In this document: positions 25,787 through 34,660 of the stretch, in pieces | How the letters are laid out: every line of letters begins with the position of its first letter | Numbering within the stretch: position 1 is the first letter of the stretch | From: Janthinobacterium lividum | GTDB taxonomy: Bacteria; Pseudomonadota; Gammaproteobacteria; Burkholderiales; Burkholderiaceae_D | Direction of reading: 5' to 3' | Assembly (NCBI RefSeq): GCF_034424625.1 | Contig: NZ_CP139976.1 | Coordinates: forward strand, 1,612,001-1,676,000 | DNA length: 64,000 nt | The notes under the pieces: generated by a model | Seen by the model: the letters and a program-made list of their open reading frames with translations, nothing else | Databases searched by the model: none | What the model was told of the DNA's origin: nothing | Made by a program: the position numbers and the translations under genes

Positions 25787-26605
25787 ATGCACTATCTGGC
25801 CAAGGCACTCTGGTATATCGAATCGCACTATGCGGAGAATATCTCGCTCGGCGACATCGCCAATGTGGGCGGTGCCTCGCCATGTCACCTGACGCGTGCG
25901 TTTGGCCTGGCCACGGGCCATTCCGTGATGCGCTATGTGCGGGCGCGCCGGCTCAGCGAGGCGGCCCGCGCGCTGGCGCAGGGCGCGCAAGACATCCTCG
26001 CCGTCGCGCTGCAGGCCGGCTACAGTTCCCACGAGGCATTTACGCGGGCCTTCCGCGAGCAGTTCCAGATCACGCCGGAGCGGGTACGGGCCCAGCGCCA
26101 TGTCGCCAACCTCGCGCTGGTGGACGCCATCAAAATGGATGTGGCGCCGGGCGTGGCCCTGGAGGCGCCCCGTTTCGAGCAGGGCCCCGCCTTGCTGGTG
26201 GCGGGCTTAGTCGAACGTTATCGCGCAGAAACGGCTGCCGGCATCCCCGCCCTGTGGCAGCGCTTCCTGCCCCATGTGGCGCCCGGCCAGCTGGTGTATG
26301 GTGTGTGCTGCAACAATGACGACGCGGGCAATTTCGATTACCTGTGCGCCATGCCGGTAAGCGACTTTTCCCAGGCCCCCGAGAACTGGACGCGGCTGCG
26401 CATCGCGCCGCAGCGCTATGCCGTGTTTCATCACCGGGGGCATATTTCCACCATCCGCGCCACCTGGCACACGGTGTGGAACGAATGGCTGCCCCAGTCC
26501 GGGCTGGAAGTGGCCGACGCGCCCGATTTTGAACGCTACGACCAGCATTTCGATCCCGCCAGCGGCATCGGCGGTGTGGAAATCTGGCTCCCCTTGAAAG
26601 CATGA
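25787..26605 (+). CDS. AraC-family regulator with GyrI-like domain
   Basis: A 272-residue regulator with an N-terminal AraC DNA-binding domain (about residues 1-100; two helix-turn-helix units, the second in ILAVALQAGYSSHEAFTRAF). A C-terminal GyrI/Rob-like effector-binding domain follows (about 115-270, including the ending SGIGGVEIWLPLKA). This domain order is that of Rob/SbmC-type drug or stress sensors. The ATG at 25787 has GGGA seven bases upstream; an ATG at 25751 would add 12 residues without a ribosome site. Its stop overlaps the start of the next gene by 4 bp, linking it to an Lnt-like enzyme. Confidence 0.9.
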   Translation: MHYLAKALWYIESHYAENISLGDIANVGGASPCHLTRAFGLATGHSVMRYVRARRLSEAARALAQGAQDILAVALQAGYSSHEAFTRAFREQFQITPERVRAQRHVANLALVDAIKMDVAPGVALEAPRFEQGPALLVAGLVERYRAETAAGIPALWQRFLPHVAPGQLVYGVCCNNDDAGNFDYLCAMPVSDFSQAPENWTRLRIAPQRYAVFHHRGHISTIRATWHTVWNEWLPQSGLEVADAPDFERYDQHFDPASGIGGVEIWLPLKA

Positions 26606-28071
26606 GCATGTTCCCGACCTTGACTACATCGGCTGCGTTTGCCGGTGGCACCGCGCTGCGCCAGCGCCTGTTGCAAACCGCAGCCGCGCTGGCGGCGGGC
26701 CTGCCCCTTCACTGGGTGCTGGGACCGCAGCCGCTGGGCTGGCTGGCCTGGTGCGCGCCGCTGCCCGTGCTGTGGCTGGCCCTGCGCTCGTCGCGCCGCG
26801 ATGCGGCCTGGATGACGTTCCTGGCCGCCGTGCTGGGCCTGTCATCGAACTTTGCCTATTTCCGCCTGCTCATGCCCTTGCCGGCCGTGCTGGCCGTGAT
26901 CGCTGTCAAGGCACTGTTGTGGCTGCTGGTGGTGCTGGCCGCGCGGCGCCTCGTGCTGCGCTACCGGGCGTCCTGGACGGTACTGGCGTATCCCGTGCTG
27001 TGGGTGGCCATCGATACGCTGATGGCGGCCTTGCTGCCGGATGGTAACTGGGGCAGCCTCGCGTATTCGCAAGCGGATAACCTTGCCGTGCTGCAGGTGG
27101 CGGCCTTGGCGGGCGTGCCTGGCCTGCTGTTTTTGCTGTGCCTGGCGCCCTCCGCGCTGGCCTTGCTGCTGGCAGGCGGTCGCGCGTATGCGCCAGCGGC
27201 GGGCGCTGCCGTGTTGCTGCTGGCGGTGGCGTTTGCCGGTGGCGCCTGGCGCGTGCAGGGCGCTCCGGCACTTGCGCCGGCAGGGCCGCTGGCGGGGCTG
27301 GTGGCCATCGATGACTTTATCGGCCCGGCCACGCCGCCAGCGCGCGCACAAGCCATCTGGGAGCAGTACGCGCGCCATGTCGAAGAACTGGCCGGGCAGG
27401 GCGCCAAGCTGGTGCTGTTGCCGGAAAAGATAGCCGTGCTGGCCCCAGCGCAGGCGGACGCCGTGCAACAGCGTTTCCAGGCGCTGGCGCGTAGCACGGG
27501 CGCGTGGATCACCCTGGGGCTGGGCGTGCAGGACGCTGCCGGCCGGCGCAACCTGGCGTGGCTGTTCGCGCCCGATGGCGCCGCGCCTGTCAGCTATCAA
27601 AAACATCATCTGGCGCCGCCCGAGCGCGAGTTTCTTGCCGGCAACGCCTATGCCGTGCAGCCGGTAGCGGGGATGGCCATGGGACTGGCCATCTGCAAGG
27701 ACATGCATTTCGCACCCCTGGGACAGGCGTATGGCGCGGCCGGGGCGCAGGCGATGCTGGTGCCGGCCTGGGATTTCCAGCTGGACGCCTGGATGGGGGC
27801 GCGCATGACGGTGGTGCGCGGCGTGGAAAACGGTTATGCCGTGCTGCGCGCGGCGCGCGAGGGTGTGCTGACGGTCAGCGATGCATATGGACGCGTGCTG
27901 GCGGAGCGGGCCAGCAGCGCCATGCCGGGCAGTACCTTGCTCGCGCCGCTGCCGGCGCAGCCGAGCGTCGCTACCTGGGCCGGATGGCTGGGGCCGCTAT
28001 TCGGCTGGCTGTGCGTGGCGCTGGGCGTGATTTTGCTGTGCGTGGGCCGCCGCGCCGCGCCCGCTTCCTGA
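26602..28071 (+). CDS. Apolipoprotein N-acyltransferase-like nitrilase protein
   Basis: A 489-residue inner-membrane protein with an Lnt-like layout. Several N-terminal hydrophobic helices (about residues 20-215) are followed by a carbon-nitrogen hydrolase domain (about 230-450) and a last helix. The Glu-Lys-Cys triad is visible in LLPEK, SYQKHHL and AICKDM. It lacks close identity to housekeeping Lnt motifs, so it may be a paralogue acting on another acyl acceptor. It overlaps the AraC/GyrI gene by 4 bp (ATGA), which is unusual for lnt and suggests inducible expression. Confidence 0.82.
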   Translation: MSMFPTLTTSAAFAGGTALRQRLLQTAAALAAGLPLHWVLGPQPLGWLAWCAPLPVLWLALRSSRRDAAWMTFLAAVLGLSSNFAYFRLLMPLPAVLAVIAVKALLWLLVVLAARRLVLRYRASWTVLAYPVLWVAIDTLMAALLPDGNWGSLAYSQADNLAVLQVAALAGVPGLLFLLCLAPSALALLLAGGRAYAPAAGAAVLLLAVAFAGGAWRVQGAPALAPAGPLAGLVAIDDFIGPATPPARAQAIWEQYARHVEELAGQGAKLVLLPEKIAVLAPAQADAVQQRFQALARSTGAWITLGLGVQDAAGRRNLAWLFAPDGAAPVSYQKHHLAPPEREFLAGNAYAVQPVAGMAMGLAICKDMHFAPLGQAYGAAGAQAMLVPAWDFQLDAWMGARMTVVRGVENGYAVLRAAREGVLTVSDAYGRVLAERASSAMPGSTLLAPLPAQPSVATWAGWLGPLFGWLCVALGVILLCVGRRAAPAS

Positions 28072-28178
28072 CGGATAATCACCGTTTTGCTGCGATGCGC
28101 AAAACCGCATTGCGCGGCGTTCTTTTATATTCTCCGCACGCAGACTCATAATCGCCGCCGATGATTGCACCATTGTCG

Positions 28179-28214
28179 TGCATATATAGCCGCGATGCCG
28201 GCATATATATTGCA
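28179..28214. repeat. Near-palindrome downstream of the Lnt-like gene
   Basis: TGCATATATAGCCG (28179-28192) and CGGCATATATATTGCA (28199-28214) form an imperfect inverted repeat around an AT-rich core. There is no T run, so it is not a standard terminator. TGGTATT words follow at 28235 and 28258. Confidence 0.45.
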
Positions 28215-28262
28215 CTGCAATAAGTGGTTTTATCTGGTATTCAGAAATTCGGGCAGCTGGTA

Positions 28263-29003
28263 TTAATTGGTACTTAATTCAGCCACGAAGTCATACATAT
28301 CGCCGCGGAAGTAGGAGCGGCAAAATTCCACGGCACGGCCATCGCGCAAAAAGCCCAGTCTTTCCACCGACAATCCCGCGTCGCCTTCCTCCGCCTGCAA
28401 CAGGCTGGCCTGCTCCCCCGTCAACAACAAGGCGCTGAGCCGTTGCAAGGCGCGCACGGGCCGGTTGCCCGCCTGTTCCAGCGCGTCATACATGGAGATA
28501 TCGACAGCGTCGAGGTTCGGCAGGCAACTGGCGACGATGGTCGCGTATTCCAGGCACATCGGCACCTCGTCCGCATAGCGGATGCGGTGGAAGCGGTACA
28601 CGGGCGCGCCCGGCGACAGCCGCAGGCGCAAGGCCTCTTCCGGCGTGACGGTGCCCTCCGCGCGCTTGAGCCACACGCTGCGCGGCGTGCGTCCGCGTGC
28701 CCGCATATCCTCGGAAAACGAGGTCAGCTTGGCGAAATTTTTCTCGATGCGCGTATTGATGAAATTACCCGAGCCGGGGCGCCGCACCAGCAAGCCCTCG
28801 TTGACGAGGCCATCGATCGCCTTGCGCACGGTGATGCGCGAGACGGACAGGTCGCTGGCCAGCTGGCGCTCGGCCGGCAGGGCTTCTTCGGGGCCGAGGA
28901 TGCGCTTGTCGATCGCTTCGCGCAGCGCGCGCTGCAGTTGCTGGTACAGGGGCAGGCTACTCGTCTGCCCCAGGCCTTGCATGATGTGAGCCAGGGTTGT
29001 CAT
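28263..29003 (-). CDS. GntR/HutC-family regulator (GlcNAc type)
   Basis: A 246-residue regulator with an N-terminal GntR winged helix (about residues 12-80: RQLASDLSVSRITVRKAIDGL) and a C-terminal UTRA ligand-binding domain. It resembles NagR/NagQ/YvoA-type repressors that respond to GlcN-6-P or GlcNAc-6-P. It is divergent from a TonB receptor, chitinase and NagX-like gene, and is paralogous to the second GntR regulator at 45140-45880. The ATG at 29003 (MTTLAHI) is chosen; a longer frame up to 29075 would add a non-conserved N terminus. Confidence 0.9.
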   Translation of the reverse strand: MTTLAHIMQGLGQTSSLPLYQQLQRALREAIDKRILGPEEALPAERQLASDLSVSRITVRKAIDGLVNEGLLVRRPGSGNFINTRIEKNFAKLTSFSEDMRARGRTPRSVWLKRAEGTVTPEEALRLRLSPGAPVYRFHRIRYADEVPMCLEYATIVASCLPNLDAVDISMYDALEQAGNRPVRALQRLSALLLTGEQASLLQAEEGDAGLSVERLGFLRDGRAVEFCRSYFRGDMYDFVAELSTN

Positions 29004-29390
29004 ACGCTGAGGGTCTCCGTTACGGCGCGTTGCAGACGCGCTCTGTATCTGTTTTGTGTCGCTGGATAATACCAAAAAAGGCCGTTATAAAACCAATTTG
29101 AATTGTCATGCCAGCAATTTATGCCTGGCTTCGCTGGGATTTAGCCTGCTCATACGGGCTACGGATTGATTTAGATAAAGTGGTCTGTGTGATTCAAGCA
29201 ACGTTATAAAAAAAAAGTTGCAACTGGTAGTGTTCTGGTATTGGATAGTAGTATATTGGCGTTGAATTGGTTTTGTAAGTGGTTGTGCCGAAGGGTCTGC
29301 AGCATGCCGGCGAGAGTGGGCGGCTGGAAAGAAGACCTACATTAAAAATGAAAAGGATCCAATCCTGGAGCCTAAATCAAGGGGGAGTAC
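29004..29390. promoter_or_regulatory. Divergent control region, GntR / TonB receptor
   Basis: A 387-bp AT-rich region without a gene. It holds AATACCA at 29068-29074 (minus-strand TGGTATT, just ahead of the GntR gene), TGGTATT at 29236-29242 inside a run of TGGT words, and AAGTGGTCTG near 29181. The receptor gene has a strong AGGGGGAG ribosome site. These repeats are candidate operators of the GntR protein. No clear sigma-70 pair was assigned. Confidence 0.45.
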
Positions 29391-32114
29391 ATGAAACGCA
29401 ATTTGACAGCTAGCTCTGCAGCACGCAATTTGACGCCTATCGCCGCTGCTGTGGCTATGTTGATGGCAGGCGCGAGTTTCTCGGCGCATGCGCAGGAAGC
29501 CGTGGCAGCCAAGCCGGCAGCAGCGGCCGAAGTTGACGAAGGCCAGACCGTCGTCGTGACGGGTATCCGTGCATCGCTGCAACAATCCTTGAACCAAAAA
29601 CGCAATTCCGACAGCCTGGTCGAAGTGATCACGGCTGAAGACGTGGGCAAGATGCCTGACAAAAATATCGCCGACTCGCTGCAACGCGTGCCCGGCGTCA
29701 GCGTCGCCGCTGCGGGCGGCAACGAAGGCAGCTTTGGCGAAAATGACCGCGTGGCACTGCGCGGCACACCGTTCGGCCTGACCCTGACCACCTTCAATGG
29801 CCACTCGGTCAGCAGCGGCGACTGGTTTGCCGACAACATCATCGGCGGTGGCCGCAGCGTCAGCTTCTCGCTGTTCCCTTCCGAACTGATCGGCCGCGTC
29901 ACCGTGCACAAAGGTTCGCAAGCGAACCTGCTGGAAGGCGGCGCACAGGGCGTGATCGATATCGAATCGCGCAAACCGCTGGACTTCAAGAAACAAATTA
30001 CGGGCCAGGTCAGCCTGGGCGCCGTGTACTCGTCCAACTCGGGCAAGAAAGATCCGCAAGTGAGCGGCATGCTGAACTGGAAGAACGATAACAACACCAT
30101 GGGTGTGATGCTGCAGGGCTTCTATCAGAAGCGCAAACTGAGCCGTGTTGGCCAGGAAAATGGCGTCTGGTATGACGGCGTTGCCGCGGATTCGGCAGTC
30201 GCTGGCGCCTTGCCAGGTTCGGCCGGTGGCCGCGTCAACTACATGGGCGGCACCGCCTGGTTCGAACAGGAACGCACCCGCAAGGGCGGCCTGATCGACG
30301 TGCAGATCAAGCCGAGCAGCGCGCTGACCCTGGACTTCACCCTGTTCCATTCCGAACTCGACGCCCCCAACATCAACCATAACTTCATCCAGACCGTGGG
30401 CCTGGAAACGGGCAGCAAGGGTGGTTATCCTGTCGGCAACGTCAGCGGCACCTACAAGGGCGGTATCGTTACCGGCCTGCACACCACCGTGCCAGCCAAT
30501 TGCGGCGCCATCTGCGCCGGCTATTCCAGCGCAGTGCAGGAAGAGTTCAGCCGTCCTGTGGCGGAAAGCAAGTCCGACTTCTTCAACGTCGATGCCAAAT
30601 ACCGCGTCAATGACCGCCTGACCTTCTCGGGCAAAGTCGGCACGACCAAGGGCGTGGGCAACACGGAAAGCGGCGCGCTGGGCGTTTGGATGCCTTGGAC
30701 GGGCGGCGGCTACACCCAGAACGGCGCCAGCCATGGCGTGATCTACGATACCCCGGGCGCGAACAAGTTCTCGATCGGCGGCCGTCAGGCAACGCCTTAC
30801 ACCTACGGTTCGCACGTCACCGCGAACGACAAGGAAACCTATGGTCAGATCGACGGTATCCTGAAACTGGACTTGCCAGCGATCTCGTCGGTGGAATTCG
30901 GTGCCCGCGTCGCGGAACACAAGCGTGACCTGACCGCCATCGGCATCGTCGCCAAGCCATCGCTGGGCGTCACCGCCAACCTGCCGATGGATGGCCTGAC
31001 CTCGTTCCCGAGCAACTTCAAGGACCTGGGCGTGAACGGCGCCGGCTACTGGACGTTCTCGCAAGCGAGCGTCAACAAGTGGCTCAAGGATAACGCCACG
31101 TATGAAGGCAACCTGCGCCAGTCCGAGTTCAACATCAAGGAACCGACCCAGTCGGTCTACGCGATGGCGAACTTCAGCACGGAAGGCCTGTCGGGTAACT
31201 TTGGCGTGCGCTATGTGCATACCAAGGAAGACGTCAACCGCTACGAGCTGAACCCGGCTGCCCAGTACGAAATCAAGAACTACACCAACACGTATAACGA
31301 TTTCTTGCCTAGCGCCAACTTCCGCCTGGATGTGACGAAGGATATCATCGGCCGTTTCGGTATCAGCCGCACCATGGCCCGTCCTGAACTGGGCATGATG
31401 GCTGGCCTGGATCTGCGCGACAACCAGCTCGACGGCAACGCCGGCAATCCTAACCTGCGTCCTATCCGTTCGAACAACGCCGACATCGGCGTGGAATGGT
31501 ACTTCGCGCCAAAATCGATGGTCTCGGCTGGCATCTTCTACTCGTCGCTTGATGGGTATGTCACCTACGGCAAAGGTGTGACGACGTTCTACAACCAGTT
31601 GCAGAACAAGTTCACCCAGTATGAAGTTGGCACGCCAACCAATACCACGGCGGAAGTCAAAGGCCTGGAACTGTCGTATGTGCAAGCGTTGCCAGCAGGC
31701 TTCGGTGTGAACGCCAACTACACCTATACCGATGGCAAGGAAACGGGCAACGTCAAGGGTTCGCCATGCGGTGATTTCGGCGAATGCACGATGATCGGCA
31801 CCTCGAAAAATGCGTATAACATTGGCGCGTTCTTTGAAAACGACAAGTTCAGCGCACGCCTGACGTACAGCTACCGTTCGGAATTCCTGAACGGCACCTC
31901 GCGTCGCAGCGCCGCCTACCAGGCTGGCATCGGCGGCCTGTCCGCATCGATCGCCTACCAGTTGACGGAAAACCTGGCCATCACCCTGGACGGCAAGGAC
32001 TTGAACAATCCACTGTCGCGTTCGACCATCAAGACCCCAGGTTCGGATGACATGCCGGGCGCGTTCTACAAGAACGGCCGTCAGATCTACCTGGCACTGC
32101 AAGGCAAGATGTAA
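29391..32114 (+). CDS. TonB-dependent receptor, chito-oligosaccharide type
   Basis: A 907-residue outer-membrane receptor of the large Xanthomonas/Caulobacter-type (TIGR01782-like) class used for sugar uptake. The signal peptide ends near residue 35 (SAHAQ). The TonB box region is QTVVVTGIRASLQQSL, followed by the plug (KMPDKNIADSLQRVPGV) and a barrel. It ends with YLALQGKM rather than the usual terminal aromatic residue. Position next to a GH18 chitinase and the GntR regulator implies uptake of chitin oligosaccharides. It ends in its own terminator before the chitinase gene. Confidence 0.92.
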   Translation: MKRNLTASSAARNLTPIAAAVAMLMAGASFSAHAQEAVAAKPAAAAEVDEGQTVVVTGIRASLQQSLNQKRNSDSLVEVITAEDVGKMPDKNIADSLQRVPGVSVAAAGGNEGSFGENDRVALRGTPFGLTLTTFNGHSVSSGDWFADNIIGGGRSVSFSLFPSELIGRVTVHKGSQANLLEGGAQGVIDIESRKPLDFKKQITGQVSLGAVYSSNSGKKDPQVSGMLNWKNDNNTMGVMLQGFYQKRKLSRVGQENGVWYDGVAADSAVAGALPGSAGGRVNYMGGTAWFEQERTRKGGLIDVQIKPSSALTLDFTLFHSELDAPNINHNFIQTVGLETGSKGGYPVGNVSGTYKGGIVTGLHTTVPANCGAICAGYSSAVQEEFSRPVAESKSDFFNVDAKYRVNDRLTFSGKVGTTKGVGNTESGALGVWMPWTGGGYTQNGASHGVIYDTPGANKFSIGGRQATPYTYGSHVTANDKETYGQIDGILKLDLPAISSVEFGARVAEHKRDLTAIGIVAKPSLGVTANLPMDGLTSFPSNFKDLGVNGAGYWTFSQASVNKWLKDNATYEGNLRQSEFNIKEPTQSVYAMANFSTEGLSGNFGVRYVHTKEDVNRYELNPAAQYEIKNYTNTYNDFLPSANFRLDVTKDIIGRFGISRTMARPELGMMAGLDLRDNQLDGNAGNPNLRPIRSNNADIGVEWYFAPKSMVSAGIFYSSLDGYVTYGKGVTTFYNQLQNKFTQYEVGTPTNTTAEVKGLELSYVQALPAGFGVNANYTYTDGKETGNVKGSPCGDFGECTMIGTSKNAYNIGAFFENDKFSARLTYSYRSEFLNGTSRRSAAYQAGIGGLSASIAYQLTENLAITLDGKDLNNPLSRSTIKTPGSDDMPGAFYKNGRQIYLALQGKM

Positions 32115-32164
32115 GACGTTTTATGTAGTTGATGCCTCCCGGCGGACACCCGGGATGGCATGAC

Positions 32165-32200
32165 AATGGCGGAGCGCAGCTGGCTCCGCCATTTTTTTAT
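32165..32200 (+). terminator. Terminator after the chitin TonB receptor
   Basis: AATGGCGGAGC (32165-32175) pairs perfectly with GCTCCGCCATT (32183-32193), followed by a T run. It lies 38 bp before the chitinase ATG, so the chitinase is transcribed by readthrough or from its own promoter. Confidence 0.85.
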
Positions 32201-32237
32201 TGCAAGATGGTTTTCTTTACATGGTGGGATACATCCG

Positions 32238-33551
32238 ATGACATTACACGCAATGCTGGCTTGCTTCGCCTGCGCGCTGCCACTGGCCGCCTCCGCCGCG
32301 CCTGCCGCACCGGCCTTTGCGCCGGAAGTGGTGGCTTACTATCCCGGCTGGAAATCGGCCGATTTCCCCGTTGACGAGCACAATATTCGCGCTGGCAATG
32401 TCAGCCTGATCCAGTACGCGTTCGCCGACATCTGCTGGGATGGCGAACATGGCAATCCCGCGCCCGATGGCGGCGGCGTGAGCGCCTGCCTGGATGCGGA
32501 CGGCAAGCCGTCCCGACCGGCCAATGGAAGCATCGTGCTGTCGGCACCGCAAACCGATGCCGACAACTTGCGCAAACTCAATGCTCTCAAACACAGCAAT
32601 CCGCGGCTGCGCGTCCTGCTGTCGGTGGGCGGCTGGATCTGGTCGAACCGCTTTTCGGACGTGGCCGCCACGCCTGCCGCGCGCCGGGCATTCATCGCCT
32701 CCGCGCTGGAGCTGGTGCGCCGGCATGGCCTCGATGGCGTCGATATCGACTGGGAGCACCCGGCCACGGGGGGAATTCCCTGCATCGAAGGCAAGGTCTG
32801 CCACCGCGGCGACGACAAGGAAAACTATGTGCGCCTGGTTGCCGAATTGCGCAGCGCCTTCGACCAGGCTGGCAAGCAGGCGGCCGGCCGCCATTACCTG
32901 ATCACCATCGCCGCTGGCGCACATGCCAGCCTGACCGATGACAGCGACGCCGCGCCGGGCTGGATCGTCCGCCTGGCGGCACAGCTGGACTGGATCAACC
33001 TGATGACGTATGACTACCGTGGCGTGTGGGATGCCGAGAATGGCCAGCTGGCACCCCTGTATGCGGATCCCGCCGACCCGCAGCGCGACAAGGGGCTGCA
33101 CGCGGACGCCACCGTGACGCGCTTCCTGCGCGCCGGCGTGCCTGCCGCCAAGCTGGTGCTGGGCGTGCCCTTCTATGGCTATGGCTGGAAGCAGTGCGCC
33201 GCCGGTCCCCGCGGTGACGGCCTGTACCAGCCTTGCCAGGGCGCGGCCAGCGGCAATGACGGTACGCCGACATTCACGTACCGGCATCTGCTCGAGCAGG
33301 GTTACCTGGTCGATGGCAAGGGCGCGCGCGGTTTCCAGCGCCATTGGAATGCTGCATCGCAAGTGCCGTATCTGTATAACCGCGACAGCGGCGTTTTCAT
33401 CAGCTATGAAGATGCGCAATCGGTGGCCCGTAAAGTGCGCTATATCCGCGACAAGGGCTTGCGCGGTGGCATGTTCTGGGAATTGAGCGGCGATGCGCAG
33501 CAGGTGCTGGGCACGGCCCTGGCGCCTATTCTGAAGGGGGCGCAGCCATGA
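32238..33551 (+). CDS. GH18 chitinase, secreted
   Basis: A 437-residue glycoside hydrolase family 18 enzyme. The signal peptide is residues 1-23 (ending ASAAPAAP). The catalytic motif DGVDIDWE spans residues 166-173, with the full DxxDxDxE pattern and Glu173 as acid. SVGGW precedes it, and LMTYDYRG and the C-terminal GGMFWELSGD are conserved. There is no carbohydrate-binding module, so soluble oligomers or periplasmic action are likely. It overlaps the NagX-like gene by 4 bp and belongs to the chitin utilisation locus. Confidence 0.95.
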   Translation: MTLHAMLACFACALPLAASAAPAAPAFAPEVVAYYPGWKSADFPVDEHNIRAGNVSLIQYAFADICWDGEHGNPAPDGGGVSACLDADGKPSRPANGSIVLSAPQTDADNLRKLNALKHSNPRLRVLLSVGGWIWSNRFSDVAATPAARRAFIASALELVRRHGLDGVDIDWEHPATGGIPCIEGKVCHRGDDKENYVRLVAELRSAFDQAGKQAAGRHYLITIAAGAHASLTDDSDAAPGWIVRLAAQLDWINLMTYDYRGVWDAENGQLAPLYADPADPQRDKGLHADATVTRFLRAGVPAAKLVLGVPFYGYGWKQCAAGPRGDGLYQPCQGAASGNDGTPTFTYRHLLEQGYLVDGKGARGFQRHWNAASQVPYLYNRDSGVFISYEDAQSVARKVRYIRDKGLRGGMFWELSGDAQQVLGTALAPILKGAQP

Positions 33552-34660
33552 ACCAGCGTTACCTCGCCCTCGACGTCCTGCGCGGCCTGACCGTCGCCCT
33601 GATGATCGTCGTCAATACGCCGGGCGACTGGGGCAGCGTGTATGCGCCGTTCCTGCATGCCGAATGGCATGGTTTTACCGTGACGGACCTGGTCTTTCCC
33701 AGCTTTTTGTTTGTCGTCGGCAATGCGCTGGCCTTTGCGCTGGGCAAGTATGAAAACCTGGGTCATGGCGCCGTGCTGGCCAAGCTGTGCAAGCGCAGCG
33801 CGCTGATCTTTTTACTGGGCTTCCTGCTGTACTGGTTTCCCTTCTTCAAGCTCGACGATGCGGGCCAGTTCGCCTGGTCGCCCCTGTCGCACACGCGCAT
33901 CCCCGGCGTGCTGCAGCGCATCGCCGTGTGCTACCTGGCCGCCGCCCTGATCCTCCATTGCTGGAAGACGCGGGGCGCGCTGGTCTTCAGCGCCTGCGCC
34001 TTGCTTGGCTACTGGGCCATCCTGGCGACCTGGGGCGACTACAGCTTGCACGGCAACGCGCCGGCCAAGCTCGATCTGATCCTGCTGGGCGACAGCCACC
34101 TGTACCACGGCGAAGGCATCGCCTTCGATCCGGAAGGGATCCTCGGCACCTTGCCAGCTATCGTCAATGTGATTGCCGGCTACCTGGCGGGCAGCTTCCT
34201 GCGCCAGGCGGCACCGATGCAATTGCGCTCGAGCCTGTATCAGCTGGCCGTGGCCGGCGCCATTTGTGTGGCCGTGGCCCTGTGCTGGAATGAAGTGTTT
34301 CCGATCAACAAGAAGCTGTGGACCAGCTCCTACGTGATGCTGGGCATCGGCCTGGACTTGCTGCTGCTGGCGCTGCTGATGTTCATCATTGACGTACGTC
34401 AAATGACGGGCTGGACCTACTTCTTTGAAGTCTTCGGCAAGAACACCCTGTTCATCTACCTGGTGTCGGAAGTGTTGGTGATCATCGCGTTTACCGTGCG
34501 CATCGGTGGTGACAACCTGTACCAGTGGCTGTACCAGCAGTGGTTTACGGGCTGGGTGCCGGCGCGCGTGGGCTCCTTGCTGTTTGCCGTCAGCTTCATG
34601 CTGCTGTGCTGGCTGATCGCCTACGGCATGGACAAGCGCAAGATCTATATCAAGGTCTAA
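33548..34660 (+). CDS. nagX: NagX-like transmembrane acetyltransferase homologue
   Basis: A 370-residue inner-membrane protein of the heparan-alpha-glucosaminide N-acetyltransferase-like (HGSNAT/DUF5009) family, known as NagX in GlcNAc regulons. It starts RYLALDVLRGLTVALMIVVN and contains FPSFLFVVGNALAFALGK, with about ten hydrophobic helices. It may acetylate or transport amino sugars; its biochemical role is not settled. It is coupled to the chitinase (4-bp overlap) and ends tail to tail with a paralogue on the other strand, sharing 4 bp. Confidence 0.88.
   Translation: MNQRYLALDVLRGLTVALMIVVNTPGDWGSVYAPFLHAEWHGFTVTDLVFPSFLFVVGNALAFALGKYENLGHGAVLAKLCKRSALIFLLGFLLYWFPFFKLDDAGQFAWSPLSHTRIPGVLQRIAVCYLAAALILHCWKTRGALVFSACALLGYWAILATWGDYSLHGNAPAKLDLILLGDSHLYHGEGIAFDPEGILGTLPAIVNVIAGYLAGSFLRQAAPMQLRSSLYQLAVAGAICVAVALCWNEVFPINKKLWTSSYVMLGIGLDLLLLALLMFIIDVRQMTGWTYFFEVFGKNTLFIYLVSEVLVIIAFTVRIGGDNLYQWLYQQWFTGWVPARVGSLLFAVSFMLLCWLIAYGMDKRKIYIKV

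Noticed and set aside
29337..32102. A 921-codon open frame antisense to the chitin receptor
   Set aside because: Shadow of the real receptor gene: biased composition, no ribosome site and no recognisable domain.
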